Assembly: GCA_040772505.1 (NCBI GenBank)
Contig: JAXGYA010000010.1
Location: forward strand, 1-64,000
Reading direction: 5' to 3'
DNA from: Mariniphaga sp040772505
GTDB lineage: Bacteria; Bacteroidota; Bacteroidia; Bacteroidales; Prolixibacteraceae
DNA: 64,000 bases
Shown here: one piece after another, positions 42,060-50,946 of the stretch
Position numbering within the stretch: position 1 is the first letter of the stretch
How the letters are laid out: every line of letters begins with the position of its first letter
Translations under genes and position numbers: made by a program
Notes under the pieces: model-generated
Database searches by the model: none
Told to the model about the DNA's origin: nothing
Seen by the model: only the letters and a program-made list of their open reading frames with translations

Positions 42060-44861
42060 TCAGTTTTCGGGCTGCAAAGCCACGCTTATATAATTCTTAA
42101 AATTGAAATATTTTCCAAAAGCAGCTTTAACCGAGCCTACGGTGAAGCTTTTTACTGTATCGTCATATTTTCCAAATTCGGAAAAGTCGCCATCTTTCAG
42201 GTAGTAGGTATTGCTGATGACATTGAGCCAGAATCTGTTTTCGCGTTGCGCCACTTCGCGCTCGCGCAACATTTTCTCTTTGGCTTTTGCCAGCTCTTCA
42301 GCACTTGGACCGTTTTTCACAAAGTCATTTACTTCATCAAAAATTGCCTGCTGCAGCTCCTCCAGTTTCTCCGGATCAGCGCCATAGGATATGGTGACGG
42401 AATACTTCCCTTCCGGATATTTTGCAGATGAGGGTCTGGCGCCAATGTAATACACACTGCTTTTGTCCTCACGAATAACTTCCAGTAGCCGGGTTTCCAG
42501 AATTTTGCAAACGGCATCCAGTTCAATTGCATTGGTGGAAGAGTAATCAAAATCGCCATGAAAAACAATGTATTGAATACTCTTGTCTTCCGACCCTTTT
42601 TTCACGGTTTTCTCCACAACTCCTGCCGGTGGTTTAATGTGTAAGTTCCTCCAGTTCTCTTTTTCTTCCAGATAGGGAATTCCGCCGATATATTTTTCTA
42701 CGAGAGGTTTAAGCTGGGATGTGTCAATTTTTCCCACAAAAAAGAATTTGAAATCGGCTGCATTTCGGAACCGCTCTTCGGCAATCCGCTTTATCCGGGC
42801 AAAGTCAGCCTCGGCAAGCAATTCCACCGACATGGGGCGGGAGCGTTCGTGATAGTTGGATAAAATCACCGCCAGCGAATCCTGAAAAACAGCTTCGGGA
42901 GAAGCGGATTTATTTTGAAGTATCCCTGTCATTCGTGACATGTATGAATTAAAGCTGGTTTCGTCGAAACGCGGCTGGGTGAAATAGAGGTAAACCATTT
43001 GCAGCAATGCTTCAATGTCTTTCACGGAAGCGTTTCCGTTAAACCCCTCCCGGATTTGCGAAACATAGGGCGTAAGGCTAAACACCTTGTCGGACAGCAT
43101 CTTGTCGAGGGTTATTTTTTCAAATTGTGCAATTCCGCTCATGGTCATAATGGTGGCGGCAAGGTCTGCAGAAACGTCATCATCAACATCATACAGCGAT
43201 GTTCCGCCCGGACTCCACGCGCTGAACAGGATTTCATCCTCCTTAAAGTCTGTGGTTTTTACCACAACGGTGGCGCCATTTTCAAGAATCCACTCCACGG
43301 CATCCGCTTTTTCGATGCTCATTTCGTTGAGCACCTTGCCGGGCCACGGCTCATCTGCAATCAGCGGCACGTCTGAAACAACATCCTCATAGGGTTGAAC
43401 CGGTGATTTCTCTACCTCTTCCAGCAGTGCAAAAATTTCCTCCTCCGACGGAACTTTTGTGTCTTCAATTTCGGGAGCATTCACGACAACCACGCGGTTT
43501 TCGGGTGTAATCCACTTTTGAGCAAGCGCATTCACCTCCTCCAAGGAAATTTCCGGAACAAAAGCTTTATAATATTCAAACTCATTCTCTATTCCGGGAA
43601 CCGGCTCTTCAGTCATCAAAAAATTCCGGGTATATTCCTGTGCATAGCGAATGGATTTTTGCTGATCTCTTTCGTTGTATAGCTGTTCCATCTGGCTCAG
43701 AAGCACTTTTTTCTGGCGCTCCAGCTCCGATTCGGTAAAACCGTATTTTTTAACCCTTTCGTTTTCAATCAGAACAGCTTCAAGCCCTTCAGAAATCTTT
43801 CCATTGTGGCAAACTGCAACCGACTGATACACATTCATTGGGCCGAACATTCGGGAATATGAGGACTGACCGACAATAAAAGGCGGCTCTGCCTGCTGTG
43901 TTTTTTCAGTCAGGCGATTGTTTATCATGGCATTATAGAGGCTGTAAATGATGGTGTTCCGGTAATCATTTAAAACCACTCCCTTTTCCAAAGGATGCTT
44001 ATAAAGGACAAAAGCCAACGGATACTGCGCCTCCTTGTCGGTGGCAATGCTCACTAAAGTCTCTGCATGCCCGGGAATTTCAAAGTACTCTTTCTTTCGA
44101 GGGTTTTCTGCTGCCGGAATTTGCGAAAATTTATTTTTGACCCGATTCACCATTTCTTCATGGTCGAAATCACCAACCACAATCACTGCCATCAAATCGG
44201 GGCGATACCAGTCTTTTCTGAACCGGCGCAGGGTTTCGGGCGGCGAATGGTCCACAATTTCCTGTTCGCCAATGGGCAGGCGGCTGGCATATTTGGAGTT
44301 ATTCAAAAAAACCGGCAACCATTTTTGCTGCATCCTGAAATTTGCATTTCGCCCGCCGCGCATCTCTTCGCGAATTACTCCCCGCTCCTTCTCAATCTCT
44401 TCATCCGAATCGGTAATCTGACACGCCCAGTCGTAAATCACCTGAAGTCCTTTTTCGACATACAACTGCGAATCCAACGGAACTTTCAGCATATAAACGG
44501 TTTCATCAAAGCTGGTGTAGGCATTGATCTCCGGTCCAAACTCCATTCCGATGGATTCAAAATAGCTTATCAGCTCATTTTTTGGGAAATTTTTTGTGCC
44601 GTTAAAAGCCATGTGCTCGGCAAAATGCGCCAGCCCTCTCTGATCTTCATCTTCGTCAACAGAACCGGCTTTCACCACAAGCATCAGCTCCGCTCTGTTC
44701 TGCGGCTCATTGTTGACACGTACATAGTAGGTCATCCCGTTTTCCAGAACTCCTTTTGACAGTTTCGGGTCCAATGGAATCGGGTCATTCAGACTAAAAG
44801 TCTGCTGAGCTCCCGCGAGAAATGGCAGAAACAGCAATAGTGTAAAAATTATACGTTTCAT
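42060..44861 (-). CDS. Secreted M16-family zinc metallopeptidase (pitrilysin/insulinase type)
   Basis: A 933-residue peptidase with two tandem M16 halves. Met 44861 begins a signal peptide (MKRIIFTLLLFLPFLAGAQQ); a start at 44957 would overlap the HAD gene and is rejected. The inverted zinc motif HFAEH (GLAHFAEHMAFNGT, about residues 77-90) and the downstream EKERGVIREEM glutamate form the active site in the first half. The second half (MRLTGILQ..., YIGARPSSAKYPEGKYSV) is the inactive partner domain expected in this family. It probably degrades peptides in the periplasm or outside the cell. Confidence 0.93.
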   Translation of the reverse strand: MKRIIFTLLLFLPFLAGAQQTFSLNDPIPLDPKLSKGVLENGMTYYVRVNNEPQNRAELMLVVKAGSVDEDEDQRGLAHFAEHMAFNGTKNFPKNELISYFESIGMEFGPEINAYTSFDETVYMLKVPLDSQLYVEKGLQVIYDWACQITDSDEEIEKERGVIREEMRGGRNANFRMQQKWLPVFLNNSKYASRLPIGEQEIVDHSPPETLRRFRKDWYRPDLMAVIVVGDFDHEEMVNRVKNKFSQIPAAENPRKKEYFEIPGHAETLVSIATDKEAQYPLAFVLYKHPLEKGVVLNDYRNTIIYSLYNAMINNRLTEKTQQAEPPFIVGQSSYSRMFGPMNVYQSVAVCHNGKISEGLEAVLIENERVKKYGFTESELERQKKVLLSQMEQLYNERDQQKSIRYAQEYTRNFLMTEEPVPGIENEFEYYKAFVPEISLEEVNALAQKWITPENRVVVVNAPEIEDTKVPSEEEIFALLEEVEKSPVQPYEDVVSDVPLIADEPWPGKVLNEMSIEKADAVEWILENGATVVVKTTDFKEDEILFSAWSPGGTSLYDVDDDVSADLAATIMTMSGIAQFEKITLDKMLSDKVFSLTPYVSQIREGFNGNASVKDIEALLQMVYLYFTQPRFDETSFNSYMSRMTGILQNKSASPEAVFQDSLAVILSNYHERSRPMSVELLAEADFARIKRIAEERFRNAADFKFFFVGKIDTSQLKPLVEKYIGGIPYLEEKENWRNLHIKPPAGVVEKTVKKGSEDKSIQYIVFHGDFDYSSTNAIELDAVCKILETRLLEVIREDKSSVYYIGARPSSAKYPEGKYSVTISYGADPEKLEELQQAIFDEVNDFVKNGPSAEELAKAKEKMLREREVAQRENRFWLNVISNTYYLKDGDFSEFGKYDDTVKSFTVGSVKAAFGKYFNFKNYISVALQPEN

Positions 44862-44910
44862 TTTTTTGTGTTTATCTGATAAATTAATATTCACATTTTC
44901 AGCAGACAAC

Positions 44911-45744
44911 CTATTGCAGAAGCGGCTGAACCGCATAGGCAAATGCGTCATCTTCATTTGAAGGTGCCGGCTTAAACCAATCCCTTATCTCTTCCGGTGC
45001 ATTGGCAGCAATGAAAGAGTGCCCCGTAAAACGAAGCAAGTCCAAATCATTGTAATCATTGCCAACACCAACGGTTTCTTCGGGAGATATCCCCAGCATT
45101 TCACACAACTGCCCCACCCCATTTCCTTTGGAAACTTCACGGTGAAACACCTCCATCCAGATATACCCTTTTGTTACCGGCGATGAGGAGCGAATCACCC
45201 GGATTTCGTCAAACCGCTGTTCAATTTCTGCTTTCATCTTCTCAAAAACGGCTTCATCTTCCGGAATAATCAGCATAAACTGGCAAAGTCCGTTGGCAAG
45301 CTCACCTTTAGAAGGAAGCTGTTGGGAAACCGAATTGTGAAACGAAAAATACCGGTTGAACTCCTCACATTCCTGTTTTCCCCGGTGATACCAAAGCCTG
45401 TGATTTTCGGGCGCCTCATCAAAAGCATAAAAATTGTAATCCTGCTCCACAAAATAGTGAATGAGCCGGTTGGATGAGCTGCTGCTGATATTTTTGTGAT
45501 AGAGATGCTCCTTTTTTGTCCAGTCGTAAACACCTGCACCGGAAGAATATACAATATAATCAAACGGCACATGTTCAGGAATTACTTCCATCACCTTCCG
45601 AAGATTTCTTCCGGTTGCCACTACCCTCACAACCTGCTTTTCACCAAGCAAACGAAGAGATTCAAGACTTTTCTCACTAATGGAATGGTCATTTCTTAAA
45701 AACGTTCCATCGAGATCGGTTGCAACAAGTTTACTATTTTTCAT
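44911..45744 (-). CDS. HAD-superfamily phosphatase, Cof type
   Basis: A 277-residue cytosolic hydrolase with the four HAD motifs: motif I VATDLDGTFLRND at residue 7, motif II VVATGR, a Lys in the VSKGNG segment as motif III, and GVGNDYNDLDLLRFTGHSFIAANA as motif IV. The large cap between residues ~85 and ~185 marks a Cof/IIB subtype acting on sugar or nucleotide phosphates; the physiological substrate is not predictable. The gene lies 49 bases upstream of the M16 peptidase gene. Confidence 0.93.
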   Translation of the reverse strand: MKNSKLVATDLDGTFLRNDHSISEKSLESLRLLGEKQVVRVVATGRNLRKVMEVIPEHVPFDYIVYSSGAGVYDWTKKEHLYHKNISSSSSNRLIHYFVEQDYNFYAFDEAPENHRLWYHRGKQECEEFNRYFSFHNSVSQQLPSKGELANGLCQFMLIIPEDEAVFEKMKAEIEQRFDEIRVIRSSSPVTKGYIWMEVFHREVSKGNGVGQLCEMLGISPEETVGVGNDYNDLDLLRFTGHSFIAANAPEEIRDWFKPAPSNEDDAFAYAVQPLLQ

Positions 45745-45962
45745 TAAACTATAATTCTCAGTTTTTAAAGGGTTTTAAAGAAACCCATTATATTTTCTCT
45801 TAACGAATAAAATTCCAAATTTCTACTCATTTTAAACCGGCAAAAATAGTGATTTTATGGCAAAGGAAAATCAGGCGTGAAAAGGAAGATTTCAGAAATC
45901 AGGTTTTAAACAACATAATTGGCGCCGTTTCATTCTAAAACCGATTTTATGAATGAACTCGG

Positions 45963-45991
45963 TTTCACATTAACGTAATCTGTTATCTTTG
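45963..45991 (+). promoter_or_regulatory. Likely promoter of dapB-lepB
   Basis: TATCTTTG at 45984-45991 matches TAnnTTTG exactly, and TTTC at 45963-45966, 17 bases upstream, approximates the -33 TTTG. The dapB ATG is 33 bases downstream. Confidence 0.55.
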
Positions 45992-46023
45992 TCAATTATT
46001 TTAATCGGAAAAGATAATTTAGC

Positions 46024-46740
46024 ATGAAAATCGCGCTGATAGGTTACGGAAAGATGGGGAAAGAGATTGAAAAGATATTGCTTTCCCGGGGCAATCAGAC
46101 CGGACTAATCATAGACATCAATAATCTGGAAGAACTCACTGTGGATAACCTTCGCAAATGCGACGTTGCCATTGAATTCACCACTCCATCAACAGCAGTT
46201 GACAACTATTTCAAATGTTTTGATGCCGGCATTCCGGTTGTCAGCGGAACCACCGGTTGGCTTGAGCGGCAGGAAGAAGTTTATCAGAGATGCAGGGAGA
46301 AAGAGGGCACATTTTTCTATGGCAGCAACTTTTCTGTGGGAGTGAATCTCTTTTTTGAGCTGAACCGGCATCTGGCGAAGCTGATGGCAAACTTTCCCGA
46401 ATTCGAACCCCGGATGAGGGAAGTGCACCACACACAAAAACTGGATTCACCAAGCGGAACAGCCCTCACTCTGGCAAATGACCTTATCGGGATTATCCCT
46501 TCACTGAAAGGCTGGAAAGAGAACAGTGAAGCAGAAGAGGGGATACTCGCCATCACTTCGGAACGCGAAGGGGAAGTTCCCGGTATTCACACAATAAAAT
46601 ACGATTCCGAGGTTGATTACATCGAAATCACGCACAGCGCCAAAAGCCGCAAAGGATTTGCGCTTGGCGCCGTTCTGGCTGCTGAATTCAGCATTGGAAA
46701 AAAGGGAATCCTCACCATGAAAGATATGTTGAAAATTTAA
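46024..46740 (+). CDS. dapB: 4-hydroxy-tetrahydrodipicolinate reductase
   Basis: Catalyses the NAD(P)H-dependent reduction step of diaminopimelate and lysine synthesis. The 238-residue protein shows the Rossmann start KIALIGYGKMGKEI, GIPVVSGTTGW, the substrate-binding motif VHHTQKLDSPSGTAL with the conserved His and Lys, and the C-terminal SRKGFALGAVLAAEF. Length is typical for the short Bacteroidota form. Ten bases separate it from lepB, so the two are probably one transcript, an arrangement that recurs in this phylum. Confidence 0.97.
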   Translation: MKIALIGYGKMGKEIEKILLSRGNQTGLIIDINNLEELTVDNLRKCDVAIEFTTPSTAVDNYFKCFDAGIPVVSGTTGWLERQEEVYQRCREKEGTFFYGSNFSVGVNLFFELNRHLAKLMANFPEFEPRMREVHHTQKLDSPSGTALTLANDLIGIIPSLKGWKENSEAEEGILAITSEREGEVPGIHTIKYDSEVDYIEITHSAKSRKGFALGAVLAAEFSIGKKGILTMKDMLKI

Positions 46741-46750
46741 TGTTTAACAC

Positions 46751-48094
46751 ATGACAAAAAATATTCTGACCCGTAAATGGTTAAATTTCATCCTTGCTGC
46801 ACTCTTCTATCTTCTTTGGGTGATATGGCTGGGCAACTACTGGTGGCTCATCGGACTGGCTGTCATCTTTGACATCTATATTAGCAAAAAAGTTCATTGG
46901 GCATTCTGGAAAAAGAAGAATCCGCCCGGCGGAAAACAGACGAAATTTGTGGAGTGGGTTGATGCAATCATTTTCGCAGTGATTGCAGCCACGTTTATCC
47001 GTATGTTTTTTATTGAAGCATACACCATCCCCACCTCATCCATGGAAAAATCGCTTTTGGTGGGCGACTATCTGTTTGTGAGCAAGGTGGCATACGGCCC
47101 GAAAACGCCAAACACACCGCTCTCCTTTCCTTTTGTGCATAACACCATGCCGCTTTCATCCACTAAAAAATCGTATGTGGAATGGATTAAACAGCCCTAC
47201 AAGCGTTTGAAAGGATTTGGCAAAATTAAAAATGATGATGTTGTGGTTTTTCATTTTCCCGAAGGCGATACTGTAGCGCTGTTCCTTCAGAATCAGAGCT
47301 ATTACCAGCTGGTGAGAACTTACGGACGGGAAAACGTGTGGAATAATCCGCGCAATTTTGGCGAGGTGATTGCCCGCCCGGTGGACAAACGGGAAAATTA
47401 CATAAAACGGTGCATCGGAATTCCCGGAGATGAAATTGAGATGACAAACGGACAGGTTAAAGTGAACGGAAAACCACAGCAGCATTTCAAAGGCATACAA
47501 AACAACTATATCGTGAATACCAACGGAACTTCTATCAACCGGAAGGCGCTGGAGAGACTCAATATTGCAGAAGACGACCGCACAGCTTTTTCCAACGAGC
47601 GGTACATGTTTCCGCTCACCGAGGAAAATGTGGAAAAACTGGAAGAGTTTGCAAATGTTACCTCCGTGAAAAAGATTGAAGAAGAGCCGGGCACATGGGA
47701 TGAAAACGTATTCCCCCACAGCAGAAGCTACCCGTGGAATGTGGACAATTTCGGGCCGCTGACCATCCCCGCAAAGGGAAAATCCGTTCAGCTAACCACC
47801 GAAAATCTGCCCATCTATAATCGGATTATTTCGGTTTATGAAAACAATAAGCTGGAAGTGAAAGAGAACACCATATTCATTAACGGCGAGGCAGCCGACA
47901 GCTACACTTTCAAAATGGATTACTACTGGATGATGGGCGATAACCGCCACAACTCTGCCGACTCGCGCATGTGGGGCTTTGTGCCCGAGGATCATATTGT
48001 GGGAAAAGCAAGTTTTATCTGGCTCTCTTTGGATAAAGACAAATCACTGCCCGGAAAGGTCAGGATTAAAAGAATGTTCCGGTTTGTCCGGTAA
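46751..48094 (+). CDS. lepB: Signal peptidase I (long Bacteroidota form)
   Basis: A membrane serine protease that removes signal peptides at the periplasmic face. Two hydrophobic segments precede the catalytic domain. The Ser/Lys dyad is Ser97 in TSSMEKSLLVGDYLFVSK and Lys219 in YIKRCIGIPGDEIE; MMGDNRHNSADSRMWGFV is the terminal box. At 447 residues it is longer than the enterobacterial enzyme because of inserts between the motifs, including an ~80-residue stretch around NNYIVNTNGTSINRKALERL, as in other Bacteroidota. It ends at a strong terminator. Confidence 0.97.
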   Translation: MTKNILTRKWLNFILAALFYLLWVIWLGNYWWLIGLAVIFDIYISKKVHWAFWKKKNPPGGKQTKFVEWVDAIIFAVIAATFIRMFFIEAYTIPTSSMEKSLLVGDYLFVSKVAYGPKTPNTPLSFPFVHNTMPLSSTKKSYVEWIKQPYKRLKGFGKIKNDDVVVFHFPEGDTVALFLQNQSYYQLVRTYGRENVWNNPRNFGEVIARPVDKRENYIKRCIGIPGDEIEMTNGQVKVNGKPQQHFKGIQNNYIVNTNGTSINRKALERLNIAEDDRTAFSNERYMFPLTEENVEKLEEFANVTSVKKIEEEPGTWDENVFPHSRSYPWNVDNFGPLTIPAKGKSVQLTTENLPIYNRIISVYENNKLEVKENTIFINGEAADSYTFKMDYYWMMGDNRHNSADSRMWGFVPEDHIVGKASFIWLSLDKDKSLPGKVRIKRMFRFVR

Positions 48095-48112
48095 GTTTTA
48101 ATGAACTTTTTC

Positions 48113-48146
48113 AAAAGGATAACAGCTTTTTGTTATCCTTTTTTTT
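48113..48146 (+). terminator. Rho-independent terminator after lepB
   Basis: AAAAGGATAACA (48113-48124) and TGTTATCCTTTT (48131-48142) form a perfect 12-bp stem with a 6-base loop followed by further T to 48146. It isolates lepB from the next gene. Confidence 0.85.
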
Positions 48147-48170
48147 ATCTTCGAAAGAAAATTAAATGTT

Positions 48171-48494
48171 ATGAGTACAGTAATCATCATTCTTCTGCTG
48201 CTTGCCATTTTACTGGTGATATTCACCTTGCAAAACTCGTTTGAAATCACCATCAACCTTTTTTTCTGGGAAATACCGGATGTTCCTCTGGTGCTGCTCA
48301 TTCTGTGCTGTGTCCTGCTGGGATACATCATTGCAGCCGTCTATTTCTATCCACGAACATGGAAGCTGAAAAAGGATTACAGACATGCTATGAAGCTGGT
48401 TCCAAAACAGGAAACCGAAGAGTTGGAAAAGCCCGGTCCCGAAGGTTTTGAGATTAAAGACGACGATGAAGAGTCCGGCTTTTTCAGGGAGTGA
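48171..48494 (+). CDS. LapA-domain small membrane protein
   Basis: A 107-residue protein with two hydrophobic spans separated by the conserved LapA-type segment: VIIILLLLAILLVIFTLQNSFEITINLFFWEIPDVPLVLLILCCVLLGYIIAAVYF. A basic stretch and an acidic tail (KDDDEESGFF) follow. LapA (YciS-like) proteins take part in lipopolysaccharide assembly control in enterobacteria; a matching role here is only inferred. It is followed after one base by the WbqC-like gene, suggesting coupled translation. Confidence 0.82.
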   Translation: MSTVIIILLLLAILLVIFTLQNSFEITINLFFWEIPDVPLVLLILCCVLLGYIIAAVYFYPRTWKLKKDYRHAMKLVPKQETEELEKPGPEGFEIKDDDEESGFFRE

Positions 48495-48495
48495 A

Positions 48496-49143
48496 ATGAC
48501 GCAGCAACAGGCAATTCTTCTCAGCACAGCCACTTTCCCGCCGATTCAGTTTTTTTCCAAATTCTTGCTGTTTGAAAAAGTATTTATCGAACAGCATGAA
48601 AATTTCACAAAACAAACCTACCGCAATCGCTATGAAATCTCAGGCGCAAACGGAATCATCTCCCTGATTGTTCCGGTGGTGAAAGGGCGTGGAAGAAATA
48701 TAAAAATCCGGGATCTGCGCATTTCCTATGATACCGAATGGCAGCGCAACCACTGGCGCACCATATTCTCAGCATACAACTCTTCTCCTTTTTTTAAATT
48801 TTATGAAGATGATCTTTACCCGTTTTTTAATGAAAAATGGAAATTTCTTTTCGATTTTAATCTGAAAATCATTGAGCTGATTTGTGAATTGTTAGAAATT
48901 GAAACTTTCCCGGAACTGACCGGGAACTTTGAAGAAATACCGGAAAACACTCTGAATTTCCGCGAAGCCCTTTCGCCAAAAAAGCACAGAGCGGCTCCCG
49001 ACTTTCAGTTTAATCCTCAACCCTACACCCAGGTTTTTGAAGAAAGGCATGGATTCATTCCCAACCTCAGCATCCTGGACTTACTCTTTAACGAAGGACC
49101 AAACAGCCTGAATATCCTTGAAGTCTCGAAACAAGAACTATAA
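48496..49143 (+). CDS. WbqC-like family protein
   Basis: A 215-residue protein starting at the ATG at 48496; an earlier start at 48448 would overlap the LapA-like gene. The WbqC-type pattern is seen in LLSTATFPPIQFFSKF, the Arg/Lys-rich VPVVKGRGRNIKIRDLRI, and WQRNHWRTIFSAYNSSPFFKFYEDDLYPFF, and the end FIPNLSILDLLFNEGPNS is also characteristic. WbqC proteins were named from an O-antigen cluster, and their activity is unknown. Here the gene sits between a LapA-like gene and glycosyltransferase-like genes, consistent with a surface-glycan link. Confidence 0.87.
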   Translation: MTQQQAILLSTATFPPIQFFSKFLLFEKVFIEQHENFTKQTYRNRYEISGANGIISLIVPVVKGRGRNIKIRDLRISYDTEWQRNHWRTIFSAYNSSPFFKFYEDDLYPFFNEKWKFLFDFNLKIIELICELLEIETFPELTGNFEEIPENTLNFREALSPKKHRAAPDFQFNPQPYTQVFEERHGFIPNLSILDLLFNEGPNSLNILEVSKQEL

Positions 49144-49239
49144 CTTTTTGAAGATGAGCTCAAAATTTTATTGCTGTAACACGGCTGAAATCCTGTTTTC
49201 ACTCTTTTTCTTATTAGTTTTACAGTTCAAAATAAAATA

Positions 49240-50889
49240 ATGAACCGGAGAGAATCTGAAACTTTAAAAATCAGAAAAGCTTTTTTGCTGCTTTTGCCAT
49301 TGATTTATTTTATCATCAGCAGCTATTTTCGTCATCTGCTGGGTAATCTGTCTCTTCGTTCCTGCGACCCCGAGTATATCTATTTTATGAGCGGGCTTAC
49401 CATGGCAGACGGTATCATCAAAGTGGGCCATTTTGACAATCCCGGAACGCCGCTCCAGCTTCTGGTAGCGCTGGTTTTCAGGATAGTATATTTTATCCGC
49501 TCTGCGCCTGTCTCTTTTGTTGAAGATGTTTTCACTCACCCCGATTTGTATCTGGGTATTGTAAGTCAGACAATTGCAGCGCTCACTACACTCTTGCTGC
49601 TGTATGCAGGCATGAAAATTCTTAGAATTACCGGGAATATTGCTTATGCCCTGCTCATTCAGACTTCGGTTTTCCTCCCGGTCATCTGGTACGACCTCAT
49701 CGGGCGGGTAACGCCGGAACTTCTCATGCCGTTCCCTGTCATTCTGCTCATCGTTTTGATTGTTGAGGTTTATTCCGGAAAAGAAAAAATATCGATAAAG
49801 CAGCTGCTGCTTTTTAGCTTATTGTCCGCATTCGGCATGAGTATAAAGTTATCCTTCCTGCCGCTCTGGATTCTGCCGTTCATAATTATTGACGGTTGGA
49901 AAAGGAGATTTCTGTTTATCGGCACTTCTGTTGTTTTTTTCCTGATCATCGCACTTCCAATGACGCTTCGCATCGGAATTTTTTCAGAGTGGGTCAAAAA
50001 CCTTTTTTTATACAGCGGACAGTACGGCAGCGGCGACACAAATATTGTTGATTTCACTTCACTGGCTGTTAACCTGAAGGAGCTTTGGGGTTACGAAAAA
50101 CGCTTTTTTTATCTCTTTTTCACCCTGATTGCAGTGTTGGGCGGCTATTTTCTCTATTTCAGGAGAAGAACGAACAAAAAGATCGCATGGCTGGCAATTG
50201 CTGTAATTGCGACTATCTCGCTGCAAATCATCATTGTTGGCAAACACTATGCTCATCGGTATTTCATACCTGCATTGTTGCTTCAACCGTTGATGGTTTT
50301 TACTCTTGCCGAAATGATTAAAAAGTTTTTCCCGGGGAAAACCGGAAACAGCCTCGTATATTTGGGAATTGCGCTCTTTTTTGTGTGGCAGATTCAATTC
50401 AACAGACAGTGGCTGCCCATCAAAACCGAAGTCATGGGAACCGACATTGAAAACCGGTTGCAAACCTGGCATGTTGCGCAATCACTTGAAAAAGACTGTT
50501 ATAAAATTATTGCATCACAAAATTACGGAAGCCCATTCATTGAATATACGCTAATGTACAGCATTGCATGGGCAAACAATCAAAAGAAAGCGGAATATGG
50601 TGAGATTCTTAGAAAACTTTATCCGGACACCTATAACTTTTTCACATGGGACAACTCCATGAGATTCTGGGGTGACAAGTTCAATGCCGAAAAGGCAGAA
50701 CGCTCCGGCAAACCCATTTATCTCTATCTGGAACAAAACGATGAAGAACTTTATAACCGGACAATCAGCAAGCTGCAGGAAGAGAACGGCGCGCAATTTA
50801 TAACGGAAAGAAGTTTAATTTTTGAAAATCAGGCGACAAAAGAGGCTATTTACAGATTGGATTTTCTGAAACCGGTTGATGAAAATTAA
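49240..50889 (+). CDS. GT-C-like polytopic membrane protein (putative glycosyltransferase)
   Basis: A 549-residue protein with about ten to twelve hydrophobic spans. After the first span a periplasmic loop carries acidic residues (SCDPEYIYFMSG) and DNPGTPLQL, in the position where GT-C polyprenyl-phosphate-sugar transferases place their catalytic Asp. A soluble C-terminal domain of ~130 residues follows the last span. Sequence similarity to named GT39/GT83 families is weak, so the enzymatic call is inference from topology and neighbourhood. It follows wbqC-like by 96 bases. Confidence 0.65.
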   Translation: MNRRESETLKIRKAFLLLLPLIYFIISSYFRHLLGNLSLRSCDPEYIYFMSGLTMADGIIKVGHFDNPGTPLQLLVALVFRIVYFIRSAPVSFVEDVFTHPDLYLGIVSQTIAALTTLLLLYAGMKILRITGNIAYALLIQTSVFLPVIWYDLIGRVTPELLMPFPVILLIVLIVEVYSGKEKISIKQLLLFSLLSAFGMSIKLSFLPLWILPFIIIDGWKRRFLFIGTSVVFFLIIALPMTLRIGIFSEWVKNLFLYSGQYGSGDTNIVDFTSLAVNLKELWGYEKRFFYLFFTLIAVLGGYFLYFRRRTNKKIAWLAIAVIATISLQIIIVGKHYAHRYFIPALLLQPLMVFTLAEMIKKFFPGKTGNSLVYLGIALFFVWQIQFNRQWLPIKTEVMGTDIENRLQTWHVAQSLEKDCYKIIASQNYGSPFIEYTLMYSIAWANNQKKAEYGEILRKLYPDTYNFFTWDNSMRFWGDKFNAEKAERSGKPIYLYLEQNDEELYNRTISKLQEENGAQFITERSLIFENQATKEAIYRLDFLKPVDEN

Positions 50890-50946
50890 AAATAGAGTTA
50901 TATTTAGAAATATTCAATTTCATGCAAATTAAGATAAAGGAATGAG

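Noticed and set aside
44862..44957. N-terminal extension of the M16 peptidase
   Set aside because: It would overlap the HAD gene and hide a standard signal peptide that starts at Met 44861.
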